NCBI GenBank assembly: GCA_023423695.1
Contig: JAFAFA010000052.1
Span: 79,059 to 143,058 of the forward strand
Length of the DNA: 64,000 nucleotides
Direction of reading: 5' to 3'
From: Pseudomonadota bacterium
GTDB taxonomy: Bacteria; Pseudomonadota; Alphaproteobacteria; Azospirillales; Azospirillaceae
Shown here piece after piece: positions 33,493 to 41,126 of this stretch. A program made the translations under genes and the position numbers. The notes under the pieces are model-generated. The model was given only the letters and a program-made list of their open reading frames with translations, was not told where the DNA came from and made no database searches. Position 1 is the first letter of the stretch. The number at the start of each line of letters is the position of its first letter.

Positions 33493-33514
33493 TCAGCTTT
33501 TTGAGTTGCTGATC
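33491..33514 (+). promoter_or_regulatory. Leader hairpin overlapping the uORF stop
   Basis: GATCAGC and GCTGATC pair perfectly around TTTTTGAGTT, and GCC/GGC flanks can extend the stem with a bulge. The left arm overlaps the uORF stop. It is 73 bases before the decarboxylase ATG and lacks a trailing T run, so it is not itself a terminator. Confidence 0.5.
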
Positions 33515-33587
33515 GGCCCGCCCGGCCGCTCCGTTCCCCCCGACTTCACCCGTTCCGTTCCATCATCTTGCGTCCCAGGAGACTGAG

Positions 33588-34724
33588 ATGACCCAGAAGA
33601 TTGCGCGCTTTTTCGAAGAGCAGCGCCCGCAGACCCCTTGCCTCGTCATCGACCTGGACGTGGTCGAGCAGAACTACAACGATCTGCACGACGCCCTGCC
33701 CGATGCCCGCATCTTCTATGCGGTGAAGGCGAACCCGGCCGCGGAAATCCTCAGCCTGCTGGCCCGTCTCGGTTCGGCCTTCGACTGCGCCTCGGTCCCG
33801 GAAATCCAGATGGCGCTGGCCGCCGGCGCCACGCCGGACCGCATCTCCTTCGGCAACACCATCAAGAAGGAGAGCGACATCCGCCGCGCCTTCGAGCTGG
33901 GCGTGCGCCTGTTCGCCTTCGACAGCGAGCCGGAACTGGAGAAGATCGAGCGCGCCGCCCCCGGCGCCCGCGTCTTCTGCCGCATCCTGACCTCGGGCGA
34001 GGGCGCCGAATGGCCGCTGTCGCGCAAGTTCGGCTGCGACCTGACGATGGCGCGCGAGCTGCTGCTGAAGGCCCGCGACATGGACGTGCAGCCCTATGGC
34101 GTGTCCTTCCATGTCGGCTCGCAGCAGAAGGACCTGATGCAGTGGGACCATGCCATCTTCCAGGTGGCTCAGCTGTTCCGCGAGCTTGAGGTGCTGGGCG
34201 TCGATCTGGGCATGATCAACCTGGGCGGCGGCTTCCCCACCCGCTACCGCACCGACGTGCCGGAATGCACCGCCTACGGCCAAGCGATCTTCGACTCGCT
34301 GCGCAATCACTTCGGCAACCACCTGCCGGAGACCATCGTGGAGCCGGGCCGCGGCATGGTCGGCAGCGCCGGCATCATCGAGAGCGAAGTGGTCCTGGTG
34401 TCGCGCAAGTCGGCCGAGGACACCAAGCGCTGGGTCTATCTCGACATCGGCAAGTTCGGCGGTCTGGCCGAGACGATGGACGAGGCGATCCAGTATCCGA
34501 TCGAGGTGCTGGGCGACGACCCCGACGCCGACCGCGAGGCGGTAATCCTGGCCGGCCCGACCTGCGACAGCGCCGACGTGCTGTATGAGCGTGCCGACTA
34601 CAAGATGCCGATGGGACTGAAGTCGGGCGACCGCGTGCGCATCCACGCCACCGGCGCCTACACCACGACCTACTCGGCCGTCTGCTTCAACGGCTTCGAG
34701 CCGCTCAAGCACTACTGCATCTGA
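33588..34724 (+). CDS. Ornithine (or related amino acid) decarboxylase, alanine-racemase fold
   Basis: PLP enzyme of fold type III (eukaryotic-type ODC/LDC group), 378 residues. The PLP lysine lies in IFYAVKANP near residue 47, SFHVGSQQKD near 175 and MINLGGGFPTRY near 210 bind the cofactor, TIVEPGRGMVG near 250 is typical, and the catalytic Cys is in GPTCDSADVL near 325. Such enzymes make putrescine (or cadaverine); specificity for ornithine over lysine cannot be fixed here. CAGGAGACTGAG precedes the ATG. A structured leader lies upstream and two terminators lie downstream. Confidence 0.9.
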   Translation: MTQKIARFFEEQRPQTPCLVIDLDVVEQNYNDLHDALPDARIFYAVKANPAAEILSLLARLGSAFDCASVPEIQMALAAGATPDRISFGNTIKKESDIRRAFELGVRLFAFDSEPELEKIERAAPGARVFCRILTSGEGAEWPLSRKFGCDLTMARELLLKARDMDVQPYGVSFHVGSQQKDLMQWDHAIFQVAQLFRELEVLGVDLGMINLGGGFPTRYRTDVPECTAYGQAIFDSLRNHFGNHLPETIVEPGRGMVGSAGIIESEVVLVSRKSAEDTKRWVYLDIGKFGGLAETMDEAIQYPIEVLGDDPDADREAVILAGPTCDSADVLYERADYKMPMGLKSGDRVRIHATGAYTTTYSAVCFNGFEPLKHYCI

Positions 34725-34770
34725 GGAGGCGGGCGGGGCGATCCCCTGCCCGTCTTCGATCCACCAAGAA

Positions 34771-34807
34771 AAAGCCCGCCTGCCGGTTCACTCCGGCGGC
34801 GGGCTTT
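34771..34807 (+). terminator. Intrinsic terminator of the decarboxylase gene
   Basis: AAAGCCCGCC and GGCGGGCTTT pair perfectly, with an inner CCGG/CCGG extension, followed by TCTCTTTTCC. It begins 46 bases after the stop. Confidence 0.88.
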
Positions 34808-34875
34808 CTCTTTTCCTGCCGGCTGCTTTTTTTGTGCAGCCCAAATCTTAAGCAGCCTCAAGCATCGGACAAAGA

Positions 34876-34910
34876 AAAAGGCCGCTTCCGATCAACGGAA
34901 GCGGCCTTTT
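34876..34910. terminator. Bidirectional intrinsic terminator
   Basis: AAAAGGCCGCTTCCG and CGGAAGCGGCCTTTT form a perfect 15-bp inverted repeat with loop ATCAA. With A and T runs at the two ends it can terminate both the decarboxylase transcript and the convergent DUF1127 transcript. Confidence 0.92.
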
Positions 34911-34941
34911 CCGGTGCGTTCGCCGGCCGGCGTGCAGGCGC

Positions 34942-35154
34942 TCATTCGCGCCAGAACGGCTTCGACATCTCGCGCTCGGCATCCAGGCGGCTGAAGCCGA
35001 TGTCCTGGAGCATACGGTCGTCCAGATAGCCCAGCTCGCGGCGGGTCACGACGCGCTGGCGCCACAGGCCCAGCAGGTTCGAGGCGACCTCGACGATATG
35101 GCCGAAGGTGGAGGTGGCGTGGCCGGTCTCGGCCGAATGCAGAAGGGTTGCCAT
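34942..35154 (-). CDS. DUF1127 small protein
   Basis: A 70-residue protein with the DUF1127 (YjiS-like) core: LLGLWRQRVVTRRELGYLDDRMLQDIGFSRLDAERE near residues 27-62, with the Arg-rich W-R-x-R start and the invariant L-D-D-R-M-L-D-I-G run. The family is common in alphaproteobacteria; some members bind RNA and affect sRNA turnover and phosphate or carbon responses. TCAGGAATCTCCATC precedes the ATG. Monocistronic, ending at the bidirectional terminator. Confidence 0.92.
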   Translation of the reverse strand: MATLLHSAETGHATSTFGHIVEVASNLLGLWRQRVVTRRELGYLDDRMLQDIGFSRLDAEREMSKPFWRE

Positions 35155-35467
35155 GATGGAGATTCCTGAGATGTCTTGTTATGGAGGGTCCGCCGGTCGG
35201 CGATCACGTCCTCCTTGTGTGGAAATATAATTACGCTCCTTTGAGCCATGTTGCCACCCCCGGCGGCAACATGCCCGCTTTGCAGGCAGCGAAGAACTCG
35301 CCATACAATGTCACCGATCTGTGGCAAAAGCGTCATTGCGGATACTTACGGTTTGGCAGACGGACAATAATGGACCCCCGCGCCTTCCTGGTCTGGACAA
35401 GGCTGCCCGACTTGGGTCATGTATTGTTTTACTTACGGATCAATCGAGCGAACCTGCGGACAGTCCT
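35155..35467. other. Divergent intergenic region with 9-bp inverted repeat
   Basis: The 313 bases between DUF1127 (minus) and the HAD hydrolase (plus) hold no convincing gene. CATGTTGCC and GGCAACATG at 35247-35273 form a perfect inverted repeat with a 9-base spacer, close to AT-rich sequence (AAATATAATTA at 35223) that may be a minus-strand promoter. The repeat is a candidate operator. Confidence 0.5.
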
Positions 35468-36181
35468 ATGACCGGTATCCACACCACCGGCGTGCAGACC
35501 TTCGACACCATCGGGTTCGATGGCGACGACACGCTGTGGCACAACGAATCGCTCTTCTCGATGACGCAGGACCGCTTCCGCGCCCTGCTGGCCCATGCCG
35601 CCGACCCGACCGACCTCGACCGCCGCCTGCTGGAGGCGGAACGCGCCAACCTCCGGGTCTACGGCTACGGGATCAAGGGCTTCGTCCTGTCGATGATCGA
35701 GACGGCGATCGCGGTCACCGACGGCAACGTCGCCGCCCGCGACCTGCAGAGCCTGATCGACTTCGGCAAGGCGATGCTGGACCACCCGGTGGAACTGCTG
35801 CCCGGGGTGGCGGAGGTGGTGGAGGCGCTGGCGTCCCGCTACCGGCTGGTCCTGATCACCAAGGGCGACCTGTTCGATCAGGAAAGCAAGATCGCCCGCT
35901 CCGGCCTGTCGGAGCTGTTCCATGCGGTGGAGATCGTCAGCGAGAAGGACCCAGCGACCTACCGGCGGGTCATGGACCGCCACGGCATCGACCCGGCGCG
36001 CTTCCTGATGGTCGGCAACTCGGTGCGGTCGGACATTCTGCCGGTGCTGGCGACCGGCGCCCATGCCGTTCATATCCCCTACGCCATCACCTGGGCCCAT
36101 GAAGAGGCCGAGGTGCCCGACGACCATTATCGCCGCCTCGACTCGGTCCACGACCTGCCGGCACTGTTGGCGGCCTGGTGA
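35468..36181 (+). CDS. HAD superfamily hydrolase
   Basis: A 237-residue HAD phosphatase-like protein. Motif I is IGFDGDDTLWH near residues 14-24; the usual first catalytic Asp is in FDGDDT, giving DxDDT instead of DxDxT. Motif II is LVLITKGD near 138, motif III Lys lies in SEKDPATYRRV near 155, and motif IV is MVGNSVRSDILPVLATGA near 178-195, where the usual acidic pair is reduced to one Asp. The ATG at 35468 is used. The cupin gene follows 12 bases later, in one transcript. Substrate unknown. Confidence 0.83.
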   Translation: MTGIHTTGVQTFDTIGFDGDDTLWHNESLFSMTQDRFRALLAHAADPTDLDRRLLEAERANLRVYGYGIKGFVLSMIETAIAVTDGNVAARDLQSLIDFGKAMLDHPVELLPGVAEVVEALASRYRLVLITKGDLFDQESKIARSGLSELFHAVEIVSEKDPATYRRVMDRHGIDPARFLMVGNSVRSDILPVLATGAHAVHIPYAITWAHEEAEVPDDHYRRLDSVHDLPALLAAW

Positions 36182-36193
36182 GGAGCCATATCG

Positions 36194-36544
36194 ATGACCT
36201 TGATTGCCCTGGCCGACCTGGACGGCATCACCCCCGAAACCGGCGGCCCGGCCGCAGACCGCGTCCTGTCCGGCGCACCGGTCTTCACGACTTGGAACGG
36301 TTACGAGTCGGCTGACGGCAAGCGGTTCGCCGGCATCTGGCGGTCCACTCCGGGTTCCTGGCGCATCGTTTATGACGAGTGGGAATATTGCGAGATCCTG
36401 GACGGCGAAAGCGTCGTCGCCCATGAAGACGGCCGCTCCTGGACCCTGAAGGCCGGCGACCGTTTCGTCATCGAACCGGGCTTCCAAGGCAGCTGGACCG
36501 TGGTCGCGGCCACGACCAAGCGCTATGTGGTGGTCCTGCCCTGA
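36194..36544 (+). CDS. Cupin domain protein (DUF861/EutQ-like)
   Basis: A 116-residue single-domain cupin resembling the DUF861 group. FAGIWRSTPGSWRIVYDEWEYCEILDGE near 43-70 and AGDRFVIEPGFQGSWTV near 91-107 form the beta-barrel. The classic metal His residues are mostly replaced, as in this subgroup. Co-transcribed with the HAD gene; function unknown. Confidence 0.85.
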   Translation: MTLIALADLDGITPETGGPAADRVLSGAPVFTTWNGYESADGKRFAGIWRSTPGSWRIVYDEWEYCEILDGESVVAHEDGRSWTLKAGDRFVIEPGFQGSWTVVAATTKRYVVVLP

Positions 36545-36553
36545 TTGGGCTGG

Positions 36554-36787
36554 TCATCCGGTGAGTTCGACCGAGTTCTGGGCTGCGCCATGGCTGATGA
36601 TGGTGACGGCCTTGCGCCCGATCTCCACCGCCAGTACGCCCAGCACGAGAACGGAGGCGACCAGCATCAGGCGGGCGATGTCACGGGTGAGCGCGCGCTT
36701 GCGGGAATTGGTCCGCCGATGCTGGCGCAGCACCGTCCGCATAGCGCCATCGGTCAGTCGACGTCCGAACCAGGCATTGGCGGCCAT
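36554..36787 (-). CDS. Small single-span membrane protein (77 aa) of unknown function
   Basis: A 77-residue frame from the ATG at 36787, preceded by GGGGAG 8 bases upstream. It has a basic N-terminal half (VLRQHRRTNSRKRALTR near 20-36) and one membrane segment (LMLVASVLVLGVLAVEIG near 41-58), so the N-terminus is probably cytoplasmic. I do not recognise a family. It converges on the cupin gene with a 9-base gap and lies downstream of tctA. Confidence 0.6.
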   Translation of the reverse strand: MAANAWFGRRLTDGAMRTVLRQHRRTNSRKRALTRDIARLMLVASVLVLGVLAVEIGRKAVTIISHGAAQNSVELTG

Positions 36788-36906
36788 GATGCGCTCCCCA
36801 TCATCCCGATCAAACACAGAAGCATTTATATAAAATTTTATCTTGTTCGGCAAGAATGGAATCCAGCGGCATCTCGCCGCTGGACCCGGATTGCGGTAAA
36901 TCCTCT

Positions 36907-38409
36907 CTATTCCTTGAAGGCCACCTCGCGCTGGCGTCGGAAGGCCGGAAGCAGGATGAGAGCCAACAGGCCGGCAGCCACGGCCAACAGGCCGGCACTG
37001 ATCGGGCGGGTGACGAAGACGGTCAGGTCGCCCTGGGACAGCAGCATGGCCCGGCTGAGGTTCTCCTCCAGCAGGGGGCCGAGGACAAAGCCGAGCAGCA
37101 GCGGCGCCGGTTCGCAATCCAGCTTCTTCAGCACATAGCCGAACATGCCGAATCCGGCCATCAGCAGCACGTCGAAAACGTCGTTCTTCAGGCTGTAGGT
37201 GCCGATGCAGCAGAAGACCAGGATGGCCGGGAACAGATAGGCATAGGGCACGCGCAGAAGCCGCACCCAAAGGCCGATCAGCGGCAGGTTCAGCACCACC
37301 AGCATGACGTTGCCGACCAGCATGCTGGCGATCATGCCCCAGAACAGGTCCGGCTGCTTGGTCATGATCTGCGGTCCCGGCGTGATGCCGTGAATCATCA
37401 TGGCGCCGACCATCAGCGCCATCACCGCGTTCGACGGGATGCCGAGGCTCAGCATCGGAATGAAGCTGGCCTGGGCGCCGGCATTGTTTGCGGCCTCCGG
37501 TCCGGCGACGCCCTGGATGGCCCCCTTGCCGAAGGCGGAGGGATCGCGGGCCACCTTCTTTTCCAGCGCGTAGGAGGAAAAAGCGCTGAGCGTCGCCCCG
37601 CCGCCCGGCAGGATTCCCAGCAAGGCGCCCAGCGCCGTGCCGCGCACCGCCGCCGGCCAGGCATCCTTGAAGTCCTGCAGCGACGGCCACAGCCGGTGGA
37701 CCGGTGACGGGTCTATGCCGCGCCCTTCCGTCTCCTCCAGGTTGATGATGATGTCGGCAAGGCCGAACAGCCCCATCGCCAGCGGCACGAAGTCCAGCCC
37801 GTCATAAAGCTGCGGAATGTCGAAGGTGAAGCGCATCTGCCCGGAATTGACGTCGGTCCCGACCATCGACAGCAGCAGCCCGACCAGGATCATCGCCACC
37901 GCCTTCACCACCGACCCATGCGCCAGGGTCACCGCGCCGATCAGGCCTACCAGCATCAGCGCCACATATTCCGACGGACCGAAGGCCAGCGCCATCCCGG
38001 CCAGCGGCGGACCGGCCAGCGCGATGACCAGGGTGGTGACGCAGCCCGCGAACAGCGACGACAGCGCCGCAGTGGCCAGCGCGACACCGCCGCGGCCCTG
38101 GCGCGCCATGGCGTTGCCGTCCAGGCAGGTCATGACGGAGGAGGATTCGCCCGGCAGCTTCACCAGGATGGCCGTGGTCGATCCACCATACTGGGCGCCA
38201 TAAAAGATGCCGGCCAGCATGATCAGCGCCCCCACCGGCGGCAGGTAGAAGGTGATCGGCAGCAGCAGGGCCACCGTCGCCGTCGGTCCCAGCCCGGGCA
38301 GCACGCCGATCAGCGTGCCGATCAAGGCGCCGAGGAAGCAATAGACCAGATTCATCGGCTCGACCGACACACCCAGCCCGAGCCAGAGATTGGCCAGGAT
38401 GTCCATCAT
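36907..38409 (-). CDS. Tripartite tricarboxylate transporter, large permease TctA
   Basis: A 500-residue membrane protein with about 12 helices, the large subunit of a TTT solute uptake system. Family features: ALIGTLIGVLPGLGPTATVALLLP near 30-53, GIFYGAQYGGSTTAILVKLPGE near 67-88, and in the second half GILPGGGATLSAFSSYALEKK near 255-275 and SFIPMLSLGIPSNAVMALM. The start (38409 or 38406) overlaps the tctB stop by a few bases. Works with TctB and the binding protein TctC encoded divergently. Confidence 0.93.
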   Translation of the reverse strand: MMDILANLWLGLGVSVEPMNLVYCFLGALIGTLIGVLPGLGPTATVALLLPITFYLPPVGALIMLAGIFYGAQYGGSTTAILVKLPGESSSVMTCLDGNAMARQGRGGVALATAALSSLFAGCVTTLVIALAGPPLAGMALAFGPSEYVALMLVGLIGAVTLAHGSVVKAVAMILVGLLLSMVGTDVNSGQMRFTFDIPQLYDGLDFVPLAMGLFGLADIIINLEETEGRGIDPSPVHRLWPSLQDFKDAWPAAVRGTALGALLGILPGGGATLSAFSSYALEKKVARDPSAFGKGAIQGVAGPEAANNAGAQASFIPMLSLGIPSNAVMALMVGAMMIHGITPGPQIMTKQPDLFWGMIASMLVGNVMLVVLNLPLIGLWVRLLRVPYAYLFPAILVFCCIGTYSLKNDVFDVLLMAGFGMFGYVLKKLDCEPAPLLLGFVLGPLLEENLSRAMLLSQGDLTVFVTRPISAGLLAVAAGLLALILLPAFRRQREVAFKE

Positions 38410-38882
38410 GGCCAGATCTGGAGCGGCAGGCCCAGTCCCCAGGAAAAGATGACGATGCAGCTGGAAGCCAGTGTGGCCCACAGGGCAGTGAAGGGGCCGG
38501 GGCGCAACGGCCGCCCGGCCAATCCGCCGATGCCGATCAGCGCCAGGATGGCGAGCACCAGACCCAGCCTGTCGAGCAGGGCCGCGAAGGCGATGACGGC
38601 GACGGTGATGGCGACCGACGGCCTCCACGCCCAGGCCCGCGTCGCCGGTCCTTCCGCCGTCAGTCCGCGCACAAGGGTCGCCAGCCCCGCCGCCAGCAGA
38701 AAGTAGCAGACGAGCCGCGGGAAGAACCCGGCCTGCATCATGGCCAGCGATCCCGCCTCCCAGCCGCGCGCCAGCCAGAGCCCGCCGAGAGCGAGGGCGC
38801 TGAGCAGCAGTCCAGCCGCGAGATCCTGGGGCGATCTCAGCCGGGATGCGGCCGACCGGGGCGATCTCAGGGTGTGTGTCAT
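38406..38882 (-). CDS. Tripartite tricarboxylate transporter, small permease TctB
   Basis: A 158-residue protein with four hydrophobic helices, the small subunit of the TTT permease. The first helix (DLAAGLLLSALALGGLWLARGW) is followed by MMQAGFFPRLVCYFLLAAGLATL near 47-70, which fits the TctB pattern of a G-x-F-P motif after the first helix. It overlaps tctA by 4 bases and heads the minus-strand tctBA unit. Confidence 0.87.
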   Translation of the reverse strand: MTHTLRSPRSAASRLRSPQDLAAGLLLSALALGGLWLARGWEAGSLAMMQAGFFPRLVCYFLLAAGLATLVRGLTAEGPATRAWAWRPSVAITVAVIAFAALLDRLGLVLAILALIGIGGLAGRPLRPGPFTALWATLASSCIVIFSWGLGLPLQIWP

Positions 38883-39236
38883 TGGATGGATATGTCCGCT
38901 CTCTCAGCCATGCGACGGCGGAACGGCCGGGCGCCGCCTCCGCTTCATTGGGGAATGCGGCCCGCGCTCCTGGGGGCAAGGCGGAAAGCCGCCAATCCGG
39001 CCGCCAGCGCCATCCCTGCCGGTTGCATTATCTCCGGACTATACCTCACAGTCGAGAGCGTTCTTGCCGGTCTCTGCGGTCATAGAGAGAACTTCAGGAA
39101 GAAACTCAACGAATTTTTCATCGGATTTGCGACATATTACCCGTTATGGTACACACCGACTTTCTACATACACGTGCAATGAACGGGTGACTCCGGTTTG
39201 CCCGGGACCGGAGCCCGAAGGATCGGACGACAAACG
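38883..39236. other. Divergent control region between tctBA and tctC
   Basis: The 354 bases hold no convincing gene. The half near tctC is AT-richer, with CATATTACCCG and ATGGTACACACC, and probably carries promoters and regulator sites for both directions, but no clear palindromic operator or promoter was recognised. Confidence 0.5.
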
Positions 39237-40244
39237 ATGACAGCAGCGACTATCCTCCTGCGCATGGCCGGCGGCCGTGCCGCGTCTTTCCTGGTTGCGG
39301 CGTTCGCGACCCTGATGCTGTGGCTTGCGGGCTTCCCCGCCGCGGTGCAGGCCGCCTATCCCGAGAAGCCGATCACCATGATCGTCGCCTATGGAGCCGG
39401 CGGTTCCACCGACGTCACTGCGCGGATGCTGGCCCCCTTCATCGAGCGCTATCTGGGCGGGGCGCGCATCGTCATCGTGAACCGGCCGGGGGCCGGCGGC
39501 GAGATCGGTTTCGCCGCCCTCGCCGACGCCGCTCCGGACGGCTACACCATCGGCTTCATCAACACGCCCAACCTGATCACCATCCCGATCGAACGGCAGG
39601 CGCGCTATGGGCTGGACCGGCTGGACCCGCTGGTGAACATCGTCGACGATCCGGGCGTGATGACGGTGCGTGCCGACAGCCCGTTCCGGTCGGTCGCCGA
39701 CGTGGTGGAATTCGCGAAGGGGAATCCGGGCGCGCTCACCGTCGGCTCCACCGGCATCGGCTCCGACGACCATCTCGCCATGCTGTTGTTGGAACGGCAG
39801 GCCGGGGTGAAGATGACCCATGTGCCGTTCGCCGGCAGCGCCGAGAATTACCGGGCGATGCTGGGATCCCACACCAGGATCTGCGACCAGAATCTGGGCG
39901 AGGGGCTGCGCGGGATTGCCGGTGGCGATCCCGTGCGCATGCTGGGGGTGATGAGCCGGGCGCGGTGGGACATGGCGCCGGACCTGCCGACCTTCCGCGA
40001 ACAGGGCTATGCCATCGACATGGTCTCCATGCGCGGCATCGGCGCCCCGAAGGGTCTGCCGCCGGACATCCGCCGCACCCTGATCGAGGCCGTCACCAGG
40101 GCGGCGATGGACCCGGAATTCCAGGCCAAGGCACGCGAGACCTTCCAGCCGCTCCGCATCGTCGGCCCCGAGGCCTTCGCCGCCGAGCTGAAGCAGCTGG
40201 ACGGCGAGTTCCGCGCCCTGTGGACCGAAATGCCCTGGAAGTGA
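39237..40244 (+). CDS. Tripartite tricarboxylate transporter substrate-binding protein TctC
   Basis: A 335-residue periplasmic binding protein. A long signal peptide (FLVAAFATLMLWLAGFPAAVQA, cleavage near residue 38) precedes YPEKPITMIVAYGAGGSTD, the TctC signature, followed by VNRPGAGGEIGFAALADAAPDGYT. The ligand-binding loop is MTHVPFAGSAENYRAMLG near 198. The ligand (tricarboxylate or other carboxylate) cannot be read. It is divergent from tctBA, rather than in the common tctCBA order. No two-component tctDE pair is adjacent. Confidence 0.92.
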   Translation: MTAATILLRMAGGRAASFLVAAFATLMLWLAGFPAAVQAAYPEKPITMIVAYGAGGSTDVTARMLAPFIERYLGGARIVIVNRPGAGGEIGFAALADAAPDGYTIGFINTPNLITIPIERQARYGLDRLDPLVNIVDDPGVMTVRADSPFRSVADVVEFAKGNPGALTVGSTGIGSDDHLAMLLLERQAGVKMTHVPFAGSAENYRAMLGSHTRICDQNLGEGLRGIAGGDPVRMLGVMSRARWDMAPDLPTFREQGYAIDMVSMRGIGAPKGLPPDIRRTLIEAVTRAAMDPEFQAKARETFQPLRIVGPEAFAAELKQLDGEFRALWTEMPWK

Positions 40245-40285
40245 TGCCTGGGAAAGAATGGCCGCTTGCGGAGCGATCCGTTCCG

Positions 40286-41026
40286 TCACAGTACCTTTCC
40301 GGTGGCGTAACGGATCGGGTCGGTCGTTCCGGCTTCCGAAAAGCCCTTCATCCGCAACAGGCAGCTGTCGCAGGCACCGCAGGACAGCCCCTCCGGCGTC
40401 GGATCGTAGCAGGAGTGGGTGAGGCTGTAGTCCACCCCAAGCTCCAACCCGCGACGGACGATCGCGGCCTTGTCCAGCGTCATCAGCGGTGCATGGATCT
40501 TGAACCGGCTCGCCCCCTCCACCCCGGCCTTGGTGGCGAGATTGGCCAGGGTTTCGAAGGCCGCGATGTATTCGGGGCGGCAGTCGGGATAGCCGGAATA
40601 ATCCAGTGCGTTGACGCCGATGAACAGGTCGGACGCCCCCAGCGTTTCCGCCCAGGCCAGCGCGAAGGACAGGAAGACGGTGTTGCGTGCCGGCACATAG
40701 GTGACGGGAATGCCCTGCCCCAGATCGGCTTCCAGCTCTGCGGCGCTGCCGTGCTTGGGCACGTCGATGCTGTCGGTGAGCGCGGAACCGCCGAACGCGC
40801 GCAGATCGATGTCGGCGATCACATGCCGCTCCACCCCCATCGCCGCGACCACGCGCCGTGCCGCCTCCAGCTCCACCGAATGGCGCTGTCCGTAACGGAA
40901 GCTCAGCGCGTTGGCGCGATAACCCTCCGCCTTGGCGATGGCGAGCACCGTCGTCGAATCGAGCCCGCCGCTGACCAGCACCACGGCGTCCTTGGGCGCA
41001 TCCTTCGTCTTGTCCGGTCCCGCCAT
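40286..41026 (-). CDS. queC: 7-cyano-7-deazaguanine synthase QueC
   Basis: Makes preQ0, precursor of queuosine in tRNA. From the ATG at 41026 the protein has 246 residues. The PP-loop ATPase motif VLVSGGLDSTT lies near 17-27, FRYGQRHSVELEAA near 44, YVPARNTVFLSFALAWAE near 109, and the zinc-binding cluster SLTHSCYDPTPEG...CGACDSC near 205-225. No queD, queE or queF is adjacent. Confidence 0.95.
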   Translation of the reverse strand: MAGPDKTKDAPKDAVVLVSGGLDSTTVLAIAKAEGYRANALSFRYGQRHSVELEAARRVVAAMGVERHVIADIDLRAFGGSALTDSIDVPKHGSAAELEADLGQGIPVTYVPARNTVFLSFALAWAETLGASDLFIGVNALDYSGYPDCRPEYIAAFETLANLATKAGVEGASRFKIHAPLMTLDKAAIVRRGLELGVDYSLTHSCYDPTPEGLSCGACDSCLLRMKGFSEAGTTDPIRYATGKVL

Positions 41027-41126
41027 CGCACACCTGCCTTTGCAAAGCCGCCCGTCATCGCGGGCAAGGATGGCGACAGCTTTTGGCACATCCCGGCGCA
41101 CCAGGCCAGAACGGGCGCCACGGCGA

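Larger units (their letters stand above)
33250..33587 (+). ncRNA. Long structured 5' leader of the ornithine-decarboxylase-type gene (speF-type candidate)
   Basis: About 340 bases between a putative promoter and the decarboxylase start, with no ordinary gene. It contains hairpins (GGGTG/CACCC near 33390-33410, ACAGAAC-AGG-GTTCTGT at 33440-33456, GATCAGC/GCTGATC at 33491-33514) and a small ORF with a strong ribosome-binding site. Alphaproteobacterial decarboxylase genes of this kind are known to be preceded by a conserved RNA called the speF motif; I infer this is a member from position, length and gene, not from a match to its consensus. Confidence 0.5.
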
